This document shows positions 1-9,037 of a DNA stretch of 64,000 nt, piece by piece. Positions within the stretch are counted from its first letter, which is position 1, and the number at the start of each line of letters is the position of its first letter. The notes below the pieces were generated by a model. The model worked only from the letters and a program-made list of their open reading frames with translations. It ran no database searches and was not told where the DNA came from. The stretch comes from Gammaproteobacteria bacterium. GTDB lineage: Bacteria; Pseudomonadota; Gammaproteobacteria; Steroidobacterales; Woeseiaceae. The stretch is from the NCBI GenBank assembly GCA_009937615.1, contig JAACFB010000002.1:62001-126000 (forward strand), read 5' to 3'. A program made the translations under genes and the position numbers.

Positions 1-1
1 C

Positions 2-514
2 ATCTCGGACGTGACGACCGCCGATCTCCGCAGTCGCCCGGAGATGCGCTATATGCCGCGCGCGACCGTTGCACAGTGGACGCGCGCAAAAGAGCGCCAG
101 GAAAGCGAGCGTGGTTTCAATGCCGACATTGCGGCCCGCGCCATACAGATTCGACGTAGTTTGATTTCGGCCTTGCACGAGGAAGGAGCGGGGCTTCTTC
201 TGGGCTCCGATGCGCCCCAGGTATTCAATGTACCGGGTTTTTCGATACACCGAGAACTTGCGTTCCTCGTCGCCGCCGGGCTGACGCCGTATCAGGCATT
301 GCGGACCGGAACGACCGCCGTCGCGGAGTTTTTCGGCAGCGATACTGGCACCGTTGCCGTCGGCCGCGAAGCGGACCTCGTCTTGCTCGACGCAAATCCC
401 CTGGAGGAGATAGGCAATTCCCGCAGAATCCACGGGGTCATGCTGCGCGGTGTCTGGCATTCGCATAATGATCTGGAGCAACGTCTATCTGTGTTCATCG
501 AGCGCGACGACTGA
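2..514 (+). CDS. Amidohydrolase family protein, C-terminal part (5' end outside window)
   Basis: This is the C-terminal ~170 residues of a metal-dependent amidohydrolase of the imidazolonepropionase-like type. The frame is open from the window edge. The segment LLLGSDAP carries the aspartate that in this superfamily binds metal and activates water; it is followed by a helical stretch (GLTPYQALRTGT) and the terminal beta-sandwich signature TVAVGREADLVLLDANPLE. The substrate cannot be told from this fragment. The first ATG in the window (position 11) is internal, not the start. It ends about 190 bp before the CBS-domain gene. Confidence 0.85.
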   Translation: MSDVTTADLRSRPEMRYMPRATVAQWTRAKERQESERGFNADIAARAIQIRRSLISALHEEGAGLLLGSDAPQVFNVPGFSIHRELAFLVAAGLTPYQALRTGTTAVAEFFGSDTGTVAVGREADLVLLDANPLEEIGNSRRIHGVMLRGVWHSHNDLEQRLSVFIERDD

Positions 515-706
515 TCCGCAGCCCGTTGTGATTGTGCCGGCGCCGGCGCGGTCCGCCGATCAAAAATCAAGTCTTCCAGGCCGTGCGCGGGCATTTCTGC
601 GCGGTTTCCGCGCGTACTGCTAGAATAAAAAGAAGCGGGTGCCAGCGGCCGCCGGCGCGGCGCCCCGAAAATAACAACTCGCGACAAGCGAATAAGGGGT
701 GGCAGC

Positions 707-1138
707 ATGAAACTCGTACAACATTTGCTCGATAAAAAAGGTCGCCAGATCTTCTCGGTGGGGCCGGATGATTCCGTACTGGAAGCGATAAAGATAATGG
801 CCGAAAAAGGCATCGGATCGCTGGTCGTCCTGCAGGATGAGACCCTGCTGGGCATATTGTCCGAGCGCGACTATGCGAGAAAAGTGATCATCAAAGGCCG
901 GTCCTCCGAGACCACCCGGGTTTCGGAGATCATGACTGAAGATGTGCTGACAACGTCTAGCGGGCAGACCGTTAACCAGTGCATGAACCTTATGACCGAG
1001 AAGAAAATTCGTCACCTCCCGGTCGTTGAAGACGGAGTTGTGGTCGGTATGATATCGATTGGTGATCTTGTCGAAGCAATTATTTCCGATCAGCAGGAAG
1101 AGATCGAACAACTGGAGCAATATATCAGTGGCCACTAA
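707..1138 (+). CDS. CBS-domain pair protein
   Basis: A 143-residue cytoplasmic protein made almost entirely of two CBS domains (about residues 8-62 and 70-130). Each ends with the typical strand-helix signature ([12 protein letters not shown] and [12 protein letters not shown]). CBS pairs bind adenine nucleotides and usually act as energy-state sensors; the partner here is unknown. A purine-rich AAGGGG lies about 7 nt before the ATG. The C-terminus is a short charged helix. The stop overlaps the probable GTG start of the hydrolase downstream, so the two are probably cotranslated. Confidence 0.9.
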   Translation: MKLVQHLLDKKGRQIFSVGPDDSVLEAIKIMAEKGIGSLVVLQDETLLGILSERDYARKVIIKGRSSETTRVSEIMTEDVLTTSSGQTVNQCMNLMTEKKIRHLPVVEDGVVVGMISIGDLVEAIISDQQEEIEQLEQYISGH

Positions 1139-2018
1139 ACCTGAATACGACCAAGAAATCCTTAACCTGTTCGACGGCTACGTGCATGGCACGCTGACCC
1201 GACGGCAATTTATCGATCGCGCCGCAGCCTTTACGGCGGCCGGTGCGACAGCGGCATCGGTACTGGCCAGTCTCAGCCCCGATTACGCGCTGGCGCAGCA
1301 GGTGGCGCCGAACGACGAGTCGATCTCTACCAGTTACCAGGAGTATGCGTCGCCGAAGGGTGCGGGCGTCATGCGTGGTTACCTGGCGCGTCCGGCCGGC
1401 GCGGAGCAAAAGCTCCCCGGAGTGGTTGTCATCCATGAGAACCGGGGTCTCAACCCCTATATCGAAGACGTGGCGCGCCGGCTGGCTGTAGCCGGCTTCA
1501 TGGCGTTCGCGCCCGACGCTCTGACGCCGCTCGGCGGATACCCGGGGAACGATGACGATGGCCGGACAATGCAGCGTGAGCGCGACGGCGATGAAATGAC
1601 GGAGGACTTCATCGCAGCCGCCGAGTTCCTGCAGTCGCATCCTGATTGCACGGGCAAGGTTGGCGCTGTGGGCTTTTGCTTCGGCGGCGGCATGGTGATG
1701 CAGCTAGCGCTTCGTATTCCGAGCCTCGCGGCCGCGGTGCCATTTTATGGGCGGCATCCGGCGCCAGAAGCCGCTGCGAGTATCCAGTGCCCCCTGATGC
1801 TGCATCATGCGGGGCTCGATGACCGGGTCAATGCCAGCTGGCCGGCCTTCGAAAAAGGTCTGCAGGACGCTGGTCGTGACTACACCAACTTTATGTATGC
1901 TGATGTCAATCATGGTTTCCACAACGATACGACGCCTCGATATGATCAAGCGGCGGCGGAACTCGCATGGCAGCGCACTATCGACCATTTCTCACGACAC
2001 TTGACGTCTGACGGCTAG
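1128..2018 (+). CDS. Tat-exported dienelactone hydrolase family protein
   Basis: An alpha/beta hydrolase of the dienelactone hydrolase family, 296 residues. The probable start is the GTG at 1128, which has GGAG 10 nt upstream and overlaps the CBS gene by 11 bp; the longer frame from 1059 lies inside the CBS gene. The N-terminus carries a twin-arginine motif (TRRQFID), an Ala-rich hydrophobic stretch and a cleavage-like ALAQQ, so export by Tat is predicted. The nucleophile elbow is GFCFGGG with cysteine, as in classical dienelactone hydrolase. The acid and base are probably in GLDDRVN and DVNHGFHN. The natural substrate is not evident. Confidence 0.87.
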   Translation: MATKPEYDQEILNLFDGYVHGTLTRRQFIDRAAAFTAAGATAASVLASLSPDYALAQQVAPNDESISTSYQEYASPKGAGVMRGYLARPAGAEQKLPGVVVIHENRGLNPYIEDVARRLAVAGFMAFAPDALTPLGGYPGNDDDGRTMQRERDGDEMTEDFIAAAEFLQSHPDCTGKVGAVGFCFGGGMVMQLALRIPSLAAAVPFYGRHPAPEAAASIQCPLMLHHAGLDDRVNASWPAFEKGLQDAGRDYTNFMYADVNHGFHNDTTPRYDQAAAELAWQRTIDHFSRHLTSDG

Positions 2019-2049
2019 GCGAGACTCTCCGGAGCCGAACGAGGCATCC

Positions 2050-2586
2050 ATGCGACAAACAACGGGCTGGCGGCGATACCAAATGCTTCTGGCCATCTTT
2101 TGTGTTTCGAGTGTCAGCATCGCAACGCAAGCGCAGGAAGCGAAAACTGTCGTCGGTCCCGTGAATCCTGAACTCCATGACGGAGCCGAGGCGCTATTGG
2201 CTGGCGACGCCGAAGCCGGCGTTCGCCTGACTCTGATCGGGCTGAAGCAGGCGAACTCCGCGCGGGAACGGTATACCGCCTGGTCGAACCTGTGTGCCGG
2301 TTACGTCATGCTCGAGCAGCTCGACACCGCGCTGGACTACTGCAACCGGGTCATCGAAGCGACAGATGGCCATTGGCGCGCATACAGCAACCGCGCCCTG
2401 GTCTACGTCAAGTTAAAGCGCTATGACGAGGCCGAGCAGGATCTGCAGAAAGGCGAAGCGCTCAGTCCGGGCGCGCGCACATTGAAGGCGGTTCGGGCGA
2501 TGTTGCGCGATGCGGTCGAGCCCGTGGCGCCGAGTATCGTGATCGATGACAGGCGCCAGCCTCCGGGACCGGGGGATGATGACTAG
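2050..2586 (+). CDS. Exported TPR-repeat protein
   Basis: A 178-residue protein with an N-terminal signal sequence (hydrophobic core MLLAIFCVSSVSIATQAQA-like, cleavage near residue 28) followed by about three tetratricopeptide-type helices (residues 40-150; for example AYSNRALVYVKLKRYDEAEQ). TPR proteins act as scaffolds, so no specific function follows. The C-terminus is proline-rich and acidic. The end overlaps the start of the next gene (ATGATGACTAG), which suggests that the two exported proteins are made together. Confidence 0.8.
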   Translation: MRQTTGWRRYQMLLAIFCVSSVSIATQAQEAKTVVGPVNPELHDGAEALLAGDAEAGVRLTLIGLKQANSARERYTAWSNLCAGYVMLEQLDTALDYCNRVIEATDGHWRAYSNRALVYVKLKRYDEAEQDLQKGEALSPGARTLKAVRAMLRDAVEPVAPSIVIDDRRQPPGPGDDD

Positions 2587-2971
2587 GCGTTGGGCATGGC
2601 TGGCCATGGTGGCCTGGTTCACCGGCGTATCAGCGAATGAGGAAACTCAGGTCACGCACCTGACGGACGATGCAGGCGATCGGCAACCGCTGCAAACAAT
2701 GATTCCAGTCTACCCGGAGCGGGCGCGGCGCGACCGCCTCGAGGGAGATGTAGAGGTCTGTTTCAGTGTCGATCGCGAAGGAAGGACTTCGCGGGTACGG
2801 GTACGCAACAGTACGCACCGCATTTTTGAGAAGCCGTCGATACTGGCGGTGCGAGCCTCGACGTACAGGCCGCTCCCCGATGACAAGACGCTGCCGGGGA
2901 TCAAGACCTGCCGGACGTTTCGATTCCGCCTGACGCCGGTTGCGATCGAAAACCCGACCCCGGTGCGCTAG
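2576..2971 (+). CDS. Exported TonB C-terminal-domain protein
   Basis: A 131-residue protein with a short signal sequence ([15 protein letters not shown]) followed directly by one TonB-type C-terminal domain (residues ~40-120: [20 protein letters not shown], then the helix-strand [16 protein letters not shown]). It lacks the proline-rich periplasm-spanning region of true TonB, so it is probably not an energy transducer itself. Tandem ATGs at 2576 and 2579 are both plausible starts; the longer frame from 2546 lies within the TPR gene and was not used. The paired cysteines (VCF, KTCR) could form a disulfide. Confidence 0.78.
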   Translation: MMTRRWAWLAMVAWFTGVSANEETQVTHLTDDAGDRQPLQTMIPVYPERARRDRLEGDVEVCFSVDREGRTSRVRVRNSTHRIFEKPSILAVRASTYRPLPDDKTLPGIKTCRTFRFRLTPVAIENPTPVR

Positions 2972-3864
2972 GCAGCAAGCCCGGCGCTCAGCTTTGCCGC
3001 CCGCAGGGTGTTAGCCATCAACATGACAATAGTCATCGGGCCGACGCCGCCGGGCACCGGTGTGATGGCGGCGGCGACGTCGCTGGCCGAGGCGTAATCG
3101 ACGTCTCCTGTCAGGCGCGATGTCGTCTCGCCGTCAACCGTCGTCTCGACCCGATTGATACCGACGTCGATGACAATCGCTCCGGGCTTGATCCAGTCCC
3201 CGGTGACCATGTTAGCTCTGCCGACGGCTGCCACGACAATATCGGCCTGGCGAACAACGGCCGGCAGATCCCGCGTTCGGCTGTGGGTCACGGTTACCGT
3301 CGCATTGCTCTTCAGCAGCAGGCTGGCCATCGGTTTGCCGACGATGTTGGACCGACCGATGACGACGGCATTCAGCCCGGACAAATCGGTGCCCAGGTAA
3401 TCTTCGATCATCAACATGCAGCCTGCCGGCGTGCACGGCACAAAAGCATCGGCCGTATTGCCCGACGTCAGCTTGCCGATATTGATGAAGTGGAAGCCAT
3501 CGACATCCTTTTGCGGTGTTACGGCCTGCGTGACGGCCTGTTCGTCGAGGTGTTCCGGCAACGGCAGCTGCACAAGTATCCCGTGGATCCCGTCATCTTC
3601 GTTGAGCTCCCCTATTAGCTGTAGTACCGCTTCCTGTGACGTGTCGGCGGCCAGCGAGTGCTGCACCGAATGGAAACCGCAGGCCTCGGCCGTTCGTTTC
3701 TTGTTGCGGACGTATACCTGGCTCGCCGGATCCTCGCCGACGATAACCACGGCCAGACCGGGTTTGATGCCGTGCTCGCTTAGCAGGACAGCCGTGTCTG
3801 CAGTAATTTCTTCAGACAGTTGTGCGGCCTTTGCTTTGCCGTCGATGCGTTGCGCTGTGGACAT
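2968..3864 (-). CDS. folD: Bifunctional methylenetetrahydrofolate dehydrogenase / cyclohydrolase FolD
   Basis: FolD oxidises 5,10-methylene-THF with NADP+ and hydrolyses the product to 10-formyl-THF, in cytoplasmic one-carbon metabolism. Seen here: the active-site YxxxK (Tyr51, Lys55 in YVRNKK), the folate-site segment QLPLPEHLD, the Rossmann segment [13 protein letters not shown] and the C-terminal PGGVGPMT. I chose the ATG at 3864 because GAGG lies 5 nt upstream; an in-frame ATG at 3888 has no clear ribosome site. Length is 298 residues, near the usual 285-290. Its 3' end overlaps the convergent TonB-domain gene by 4 bp. Confidence 0.97.
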   Translation of the reverse strand: MSTAQRIDGKAKAAQLSEEITADTAVLLSEHGIKPGLAVVIVGEDPASQVYVRNKKRTAEACGFHSVQHSLAADTSQEAVLQLIGELNEDDGIHGILVQLPLPEHLDEQAVTQAVTPQKDVDGFHFINIGKLTSGNTADAFVPCTPAGCMLMIEDYLGTDLSGLNAVVIGRSNIVGKPMASLLLKSNATVTVTHSRTRDLPAVVRQADIVVAAVGRANMVTGDWIKPGAIVIDVGINRVETTVDGETTSRLTGDVDYASASDVAAAITPVPGGVGPMTIVMLMANTLRAAKLSAGLAA

Positions 3865-3948
3865 TTCTACCTCGTGGCTTGTTGACATTCGGGTCCGCCG
3901 ACCGGGGCCGCATGGTACCGTTGTGATCGATATACGTAAACCAGCAAA

Positions 3949-4740
3949 TCAGCCGCGGCGCCGGGTCAACGCGTAGAACACCGTGGCAGGGGCCAGCGAT
4001 GCGAACAGGTGTTTGAGCGTGTGGCCACTCAACAACCGACCGGCGGAGAATACGGCTTCGTCAAAATACTCGAAGACTTTTGCGGCGGCATAAAACCCGA
4101 TCACGAGCCAGAAGGTACTACGTGAGCCGATCATGGGCAGCCGCGTTAGGAGAATAACCGGCACCAACAGCATGGGCAGGAACTGCACAACTGCGTACAG
4201 ACGCAGGTCTCCGTGGCCGGCGGCCTCGGTCACCGCCCAGTAGCCGACTGAGAACAGGCCCAGGCCGATGAGCGGCGCCAGGATAAGGCGAGCAAGACGT
4301 ACGGAGACAAATTCGCCAATGATGATGGTGAACAGCCCGGCGAAGCCTACGGTCATGGGAACGCGGTCCCAGACCAGCGATGCGTTATTGGGGTCGAGAT
4401 GATAATACGCCGAGCCGAAAGCGGTGCCGAGAACCCCGGCAAAGAAGACCACATAGGCTGCCTGCAGCCGCGGCAAGCACACTTCTTGTGCGTACCGGCG
4501 GACGTAGTTCAGGCCAAGGGCACCGAAAACCAGGAACGGAATGTTTGAAACCGCATTAGAGAAGTTCGGCACGCCAAGCAGCCGGCGGTCGTCTGCAAAT
4601 TCGTGGTAAGCAAGGTCCTGTGGTACCGGTGCGGTGATAAGAAAACCAAAGAGCAGCAGCGTCGCTGCGACCGCAAGGAAAGCGATAAAACGAATTGACG
4701 GGCTGCTGGCAGCGAGCGCGATTTTCCGGTCGACCGGCAG
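3949..4740 (-). CDS. Ceramidase-like (CREST-type) multi-pass membrane protein, probable CTG start
   Basis: A 7-helix membrane protein related to alkaline ceramidase/CREST hydrolases. It has the family hallmarks SAYYHLDPNN..VWDR (Ser/His/Asp) near the middle and SGHTLKHL near the C-terminus, whose histidines bind the catalytic zinc in this superfamily. The first standard start (GTG 4572) would drop the first helix and the conserved QDLAYHEFADDRRLLG block. The open frame upstream encodes both and stays open to the TGA that ends the DUF4404 gene in the same frame. The most likely start is the CTG at 4740, 3 nt after that TGA, giving 263 residues, typical for the family. The substrate is unproven. 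Confidence 0.78.
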   Translation of the reverse strand: MPVDRKIALAASSPSIRFIAFLAVAATLLLFGFLITAPVPQDLAYHEFADDRRLLGVPNFSNAVSNIPFLVFGALGLNYVRRYAQEVCLPRLQAAYVVFFAGVLGTAFGSAYYHLDPNNASLVWDRVPMTVGFAGLFTIIIGEFVSVRLARLILAPLIGLGLFSVGYWAVTEAAGHGDLRLYAVVQFLPMLLVPVILLTRLPMIGSRSTFWLVIGFYAAAKVFEYFDEAVFSAGRLLSGHTLKHLFASLAPATVFYALTRRRG

Positions 4741-4743
4741 CTG

Positions 4744-4995
4744 TCAGACGCCCATTTTGGCGAGAATATCGGCGAGTTCCCGAGCGATGCGCTCAGCGAC
4801 CGGATGGTTGGCAGCAAAACGGGACTCGAGTTCCTTGGCGCGATCGAGCGTCGACGCGGTGACATCGCCGGTCACGCGTTCGATGTCTTCATTCAACTCC
4901 CGCAGCAATTCGCGCGTCTCCGGATCAAAATCGGACGCCGTATGGAGTTCCCGGTCAAGTTCCGCCAATAGCTCACGTATGCGTTCGCCGCTCAT
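4744..4995 (-). CDS. DUF4404 family small protein
   Basis: An 83-residue, strongly helical and charged protein matching the DUF4404 pattern (IRELLAELDRELH ... ELLRELNEDIERV ... RFAANHPVAERIARELADIL). It is probably cytoplasmic and self-associating through coiled coils; no function is established. It lies directly upstream of the ceramidase-like gene, in the same reading frame and separated only by its TGA stop and a CAG codon. Confidence 0.8.
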   Translation of the reverse strand: MSGERIRELLAELDRELHTASDFDPETRELLRELNEDIERVTGDVTASTLDRAKELESRFAANHPVAERIARELADILAKMGV

Positions 4996-5126
4996 AGGTA
5001 TGCCTCTTTAGTGCCGTTCACGAAGTTACTCCAAGGCGGGATTGGCGGCAAGCGATGGATCGGTATGACGCCGGGCCATGCGATGGCGTAAACTGAAGAC
5101 AATAGCACGCTCGTCAGGGAGTCTGA

Positions 5127-5498
5127 ATGTCTCACAATCGTCATTACGATACGGTAGCGTTCGACGTCCGCGATAACACGACAATGTTGTTTTTCGCGCG
5201 CACGACGCCGGAAGGCGACATCGATGACTATTTGCTGTTGATGCGCACAATCGAAGACGATTTCGACGAATCGATGTACATCGAAATCAATGAACATCAG
5301 TTCGGCGGGCACAATCTGATTCGCGAAGCATCGTTAATGGGCAACACATTGACGCTCAAGCTGCATGAGCCGGCAAAAGAACTTGGCGGTGCGGCCGAGA
5401 TAGTTTTGACGTTCGCGGACACACCTGAAAATGGCTCGAGTATCGAACGCGGTGCATTCCGCGTCCTCGGGGACACGTTGACGGGCGGTAATGCCTGA
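5127..5498 (+). CDS. Small hypothetical protein, weakly Imm10-like
   Basis: A 123-residue soluble acidic protein with no signal peptide. It alternates predicted strands and contains DDYLLLMRTIEDDFDESMYI, followed by EINEHQFGG and a strand-rich stretch (GNTLTLKLHEPAKELGG). This layout reminds me of the immunity protein 10 (Imm10) family, but I judged by eye and no toxin gene is adjacent. The ATG is preceded by an AGGGAG stretch about 7 nt upstream. I do not assign a function. Confidence 0.65.
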   Translation: MSHNRHYDTVAFDVRDNTTMLFFARTTPEGDIDDYLLLMRTIEDDFDESMYIEINEHQFGGHNLIREASLMGNTLTLKLHEPAKELGGAAEIVLTFADTPENGSSIERGAFRVLGDTLTGGNA

Positions 5499-5519
5499 TC
5501 GCTTCGATTAGCCGTCAGA

Positions 5520-5840
5520 ATGGGCGATCGCGTCTACAGCCTCTATGTCATCCGCTGTTCCGATAACAGCTTGTACACGGGGATCGCCCTCGATGTCGGC
5601 CGGCGGCTCCGCGAGCATCAGTCCGGCAGGCGTGGGGCCAAATACTTGCGCGGCAAAGGGCCGCTCCGCCTCGTTTTCGAGCAGCCGATCGGGGAGCGGA
5701 GCTTTGCCTCCCGACTGGAGTACCGCGTCAAGCGTCTCGACAGGGCAGGGAAAGAAGCGCTTGTATCCGGCAGCCTGCCGCTGGCTCAACTGATGACCGA
5801 CCGCGATCGTGAGTCGATTCAGGCCTCAGGGGCGTCGTGA
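5520..5840 (+). CDS. GIY-YIG endonuclease family protein (YhbQ/UPF0213 type)
   Basis: A 106-residue single-domain GIY-YIG protein. The two core motifs read SLYVIRC and SLYTGIALDVGRRLREHQ, with Tyr, Arg and the downstream Glu (LEYRVKRLDR) in the places expected for the catalytic residues. Relatives (YhbQ) nick DNA in vitro and may take part in repair, but a role here is inference. Its 3' end overlaps the convergent metallo-hydrolase gene by 22 bp. Confidence 0.88.
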   Translation: MGDRVYSLYVIRCSDNSLYTGIALDVGRRLREHQSGRRGAKYLRGKGPLRLVFEQPIGERSFASRLEYRVKRLDRAGKEALVSGSLPLAQLMTDRDRESIQASGAS

Positions 5841-6865
5841 GCATAGAGCACGATCGGCGTGCCGAACTCCGGCAGCTCAATCCGCGTGTCGGTGTCCCAG
5901 GTTTCCCTGATTTCCTCGAGCGCCCGGGCCGTGTCCAAAAAGTTATCGAGTATTCGCGGAAACAATTCGATCGTTCCGAAAGGGCGGGTGTAGTCATCGA
6001 AGTGAATCGGAAAGACGCGGCTAGCACCAGTTGACGTCACCAGGCGTCGCCAATAATTCTCAGTGTAGTCGCGCCCGATACGATCAAGTCCGAATGTGCC
6101 GAGCATGACGACGTCGACCGGCATATTGCTGAAGTCACCCTCGACATAGCCCGCGCTGGCTTGTACCAGCGTGGTGCCCTGGGGGTGCGAGACCAGGACC
6201 GAGTAACTGCCTCCCTCCTTCCAGGCGCTTACCGGAGCGGGCGTCTGCAGCGGCTCATTGAGCGAGCCGGCATAAGGCGTTGAACCGCCCCATCCTATCG
6301 GCGCATGTAACGACTCGAACATGCTCACCGTAAATTCGCCGAACGAATATTGTGCGCCGTTCGCGACGACAACGATCTGGTCTTCGGGTACGCCGGCGCC
6401 ACGCGCGATCTGCGCACTCGTTTCCGAACCCAGGATTGATGCGCTGCTGCGGTTGGCGATGGCGCCAATGTCCATCGCATGATCAAAATGGGAATGAGCA
6501 GGAATGATGGCCGCAAGCCGACGCAGTTGAAACTTGTCCAACACATAATTGATCTGTGATGCGTCACTATCAACGGGGATTCCGAAAACGATGTCTGCAA
6601 GTGAGGGCCGGGAGAAAAATCCGTCGATCAGGATTTGTGTGTTGCCATCATCAAACAGCAGGGTTGATACGCCGAACCACGTGACCGTAACGGCCCCCGA
6701 GGTCGTTTCCGATTCTGCCTGTGGTATCCAGCCAACCGCATCAAGTGAGGGACGGTCATAAAGTAGCCACGCAATCATGGCAGCGGCAATAACAAGGAAA
6801 GCGGCGACAGCGATAACGGCACGCCGGAGCCAGTTTCGCAGCACAGTTAGGATGCGCAAGGACAT
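5819..6865 (-). CDS. Membrane-anchored metallo-beta-lactamase fold hydrolase
   Basis: 348 residues from the ATG at 6865. An N-terminal signal anchor (RRAVIAVAAFLVIAAAMIAWLL, given as two halves of one hydrophobic helix) precedes an MBL-fold domain. The metal motif is HSHFDHAMD (HxHxDH); further ligands lie in the FSNMPVDVVMLG and FPIHFDDY regions. This resembles the UlaG/ComEC-like branch with a periplasmic catalytic domain. The substrate is unknown. I rejected the upstream start at 6946 because the anchor would then sit ~40 residues in. Confidence 0.82.
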   Translation of the reverse strand: MSLRILTVLRNWLRRAVIAVAAFLVIAAAMIAWLLYDRPSLDAVGWIPQAESETTSGAVTVTWFGVSTLLFDDGNTQILIDGFFSRPSLADIVFGIPVDSDASQINYVLDKFQLRRLAAIIPAHSHFDHAMDIGAIANRSSASILGSETSAQIARGAGVPEDQIVVVANGAQYSFGEFTVSMFESLHAPIGWGGSTPYAGSLNEPLQTPAPVSAWKEGGSYSVLVSHPQGTTLVQASAGYVEGDFSNMPVDVVMLGTFGLDRIGRDYTENYWRRLVTSTGASRVFPIHFDDYTRPFGTIELFPRILDNFLDTARALEEIRETWDTDTRIELPEFGTPIVLYAHDAPEA

Positions 6866-6991
6866 TGGCCAACAATACCACCAAGCTTGGCGTGCGAGGA
6901 GTAGTCCCGCGCGGATCCGCAGGCAGTAAACGACCGGCGCGAGCACGAAAGTCGAAGCTACTTTCGACGGACGACAGCCAGGTGTATCCCG

Positions 6992-8194
6992 TTACTGCCC
7001 CGCGGCGATACGCGCCAGGTGGCCGGTCATCGGGGCAAGATAATTGCCCATCGCGTATCCAAGCAGGGCCATGAGTATCGAAGCCGGGACGAGGCTGGAG
7101 CGATGGTGCGCCGCGACGATTGGCGCAGAGGCGGCCGCACCGATGTTCGCTGCAGAAGCGATGGCGACGGTGTGCACGTCTACGCGGAAGAGCCATGCGC
7201 CGGCGAGGCAGAAAAGCCCATGGATGAAGATCCAGATGAAGGCACCGAGCACGAACATGGGTGCTTCAGCCAGGCCGGCAACGGATGCCCTGGCACCCAT
7301 GCCCGCGACAAACACATATATCAGTGCCGTGCCCAGCGCGGTCGTGTTAGGTAAACGGGAAACCGGCGACGCCGAGAGTACCAGCGCGATCGTGGTCACC
7401 AGCAGAATGCGGACGGTCGTTACCGAGAATACGGCCCCGAGTTCCGGAGCGGAAGAGGCGATCCAGCCGGCGACTCCGGGAGCTGCAGTCGTGCCGGCCC
7501 AGGTGACACCGATGGCGACAGCGAAAATGAACAGGTAGTGAGGCATCGTTGGTGGAAAATCTTCTTCATCGTGCAATTCAGCCGCGGCATCCATCGAAGC
7601 CAACCGATCATCGGGCACTCGAGCCCAGCGATTGAAGCGACCGGCGAAGTCGCGCGACATCAGCAGCAGGGGTAGCCAGACGATGTAAACCACGTTGTCC
7701 GCAATGACCGCCAGGCCGAACTGTTCCTCCGAGGTACCGAGCATCTCGGCGGTTGCGGCCATATTCGCCGTGCCTCCTATCCAGCTGCCAGCGAGCGCCC
7801 CGTATCCTTTCCATGCGTCTTCCGACAATGAGCCGTGGACGATCACATAGGCGACAACGGCGCCAACCATGACGCCCGCCGTTCCCATCAGCATGACAAG
7901 TACGCCTTTCCCCATGACCCTGACAACGGCAGGTACGTTGACCTTGATCAGCATCAGGACAATGAATGCAGGCAAAGCGAACGCGCTCAATCCCGAGTAC
8001 ACGGGTGAACTGCTTGGAATGATGTCCAGGTTATTGAGAAATACCGGCGTTGCGTAAATGAAGAGCAGGGGCGGGACGTACTGGAACAGCCTGGCTTTTG
8101 ATGTTTGCTCAAGCAGGAAGAAGAATGCCGCCACAAAAATCAGGACAGCCAATACACCCAAGGGTGACGATATCAGCGTGGTGGAATTTTGCAT
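6992..8194 (-). CDS. DUF819 family integral membrane protein
   Basis: A 400-residue protein with about ten hydrophobic segments, matching the DUF819 (YjcL) family: SWIGGTANMAATAEMLGTS and VIADNVVYIVWLPLLL are family hallmarks, and the second half repeats the topology (ASAANIGAAASAPIVAAHHR). A transporter-like fold is suggested by the internal repeat; the substrate is unknown. It lies alone on this strand, with about 126 bp before the metallo-hydrolase. Confidence 0.85.
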   Translation of the reverse strand: MQNSTTLISSPLGVLAVLIFVAAFFFLLEQTSKARLFQYVPPLLFIYATPVFLNNLDIIPSSSPVYSGLSAFALPAFIVLMLIKVNVPAVVRVMGKGVLVMLMGTAGVMVGAVVAYVIVHGSLSEDAWKGYGALAGSWIGGTANMAATAEMLGTSEEQFGLAVIADNVVYIVWLPLLLMSRDFAGRFNRWARVPDDRLASMDAAAELHDEEDFPPTMPHYLFIFAVAIGVTWAGTTAAPGVAGWIASSAPELGAVFSVTTVRILLVTTIALVLSASPVSRLPNTTALGTALIYVFVAGMGARASVAGLAEAPMFVLGAFIWIFIHGLFCLAGAWLFRVDVHTVAIASAANIGAAASAPIVAAHHRSSLVPASILMALLGYAMGNYLAPMTGHLARIAAGQ

Positions 8195-8265
8195 CTGCGC
8201 GACAACGGTAGCGAACTACCGGACGAGTATAAAGCAACGGCATTCAGGCGGGCAGCCGGGATGCG

Positions 8266-8967
8266 TCAGGCGATCTGTGCCCGCAGATCCTTGCGTGAAT
8301 CCTCGTCCGTAAGCGCGGCGGATTTCAGTGTAAGCCAGGCGGCGTCCCAATCCTTGACTTTACTGGGTCCGAAAACGAACTTATCGATGTAGCTGTCGAT
8401 TTTATCGGCGCGGATAACGTTCTTGGGCGGCGGGTTTGGGAACTCCACCGAGCCCGTGAAGACGACGAGATTGGCGACCGGCACATCGGGCACAAGCTTT
8501 CGCACCGCTCGGGTCCGACCTTCATTTTGAATCAACGGGTTCAGAAACCGCCGCCGTATGGTGCCGTTGACGTAGGTCCACTGTGGTTCGTCCTTGCCGC
8601 CGAAAATCAGGCCGTTGTAATGCTTGGTCTGAATGCAGAGTATTCCGCCAGGTGTCAGGATGGCGTGGTCGATCCGCGTCAATCCACCATAGGCGCCCGG
8701 CAGGATGAAATCGTGCAGCACCTCGGGACTGCGGCGATTCAGTGTGCGACGTACTCGCAGGGCACCGATCCTGGCGGTGATGACACCGACAGCATGATTG
8801 GCAGTGGATCGAAACACGAGTGTCAGCAACAATGCGGCCGCCAGAACGAACATAAACGTTGCCGGGCCGACATTCGTGATGCCGGTAGCAAGGGCAGGCT
8901 CGGCCGCGAGCGCCGGGAGAGTGATTAACGGCAGGCTGGTTGCGACAAGTCTTATTAGCACGAACAT
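8266..8967 (-). CDS. Membrane-anchored NERD domain protein
   Basis: 233 residues. An N-terminal signal sequence (LPLITLPALAAEPALA) and a second hydrophobic helix (FMFVLAAALLLTLVF) are followed by a nuclease-related (NERD) domain at about residues 85-190: it contains FILPGAYGGLTRIDHAILTP and GILCIQTKHYNGLIFGG, i.e. the D...QTK core of the PD-(D/E)xK-like fold (the usual E is replaced by Q in the IQTK position). The biological role is unknown. Confidence 0.83.
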   Translation of the reverse strand: MFVLIRLVATSLPLITLPALAAEPALATGITNVGPATFMFVLAAALLLTLVFRSTANHAVGVITARIGALRVRRTLNRRSPEVLHDFILPGAYGGLTRIDHAILTPGGILCIQTKHYNGLIFGGKDEPQWTYVNGTIRRRFLNPLIQNEGRTRAVRKLVPDVPVANLVVFTGSVEFPNPPPKNVIRADKIDSYIDKFVFGPSKVKDWDAAWLTLKSAALTDEDSRKDLRAQIA

Positions 8968-9037
8968 TGCCTCAGCTTAGCGGACTGCACAAAAAAAATG
9001 ATCGAAGCAGGTCACGTTTTACAAAGTTGTGGCTCGC

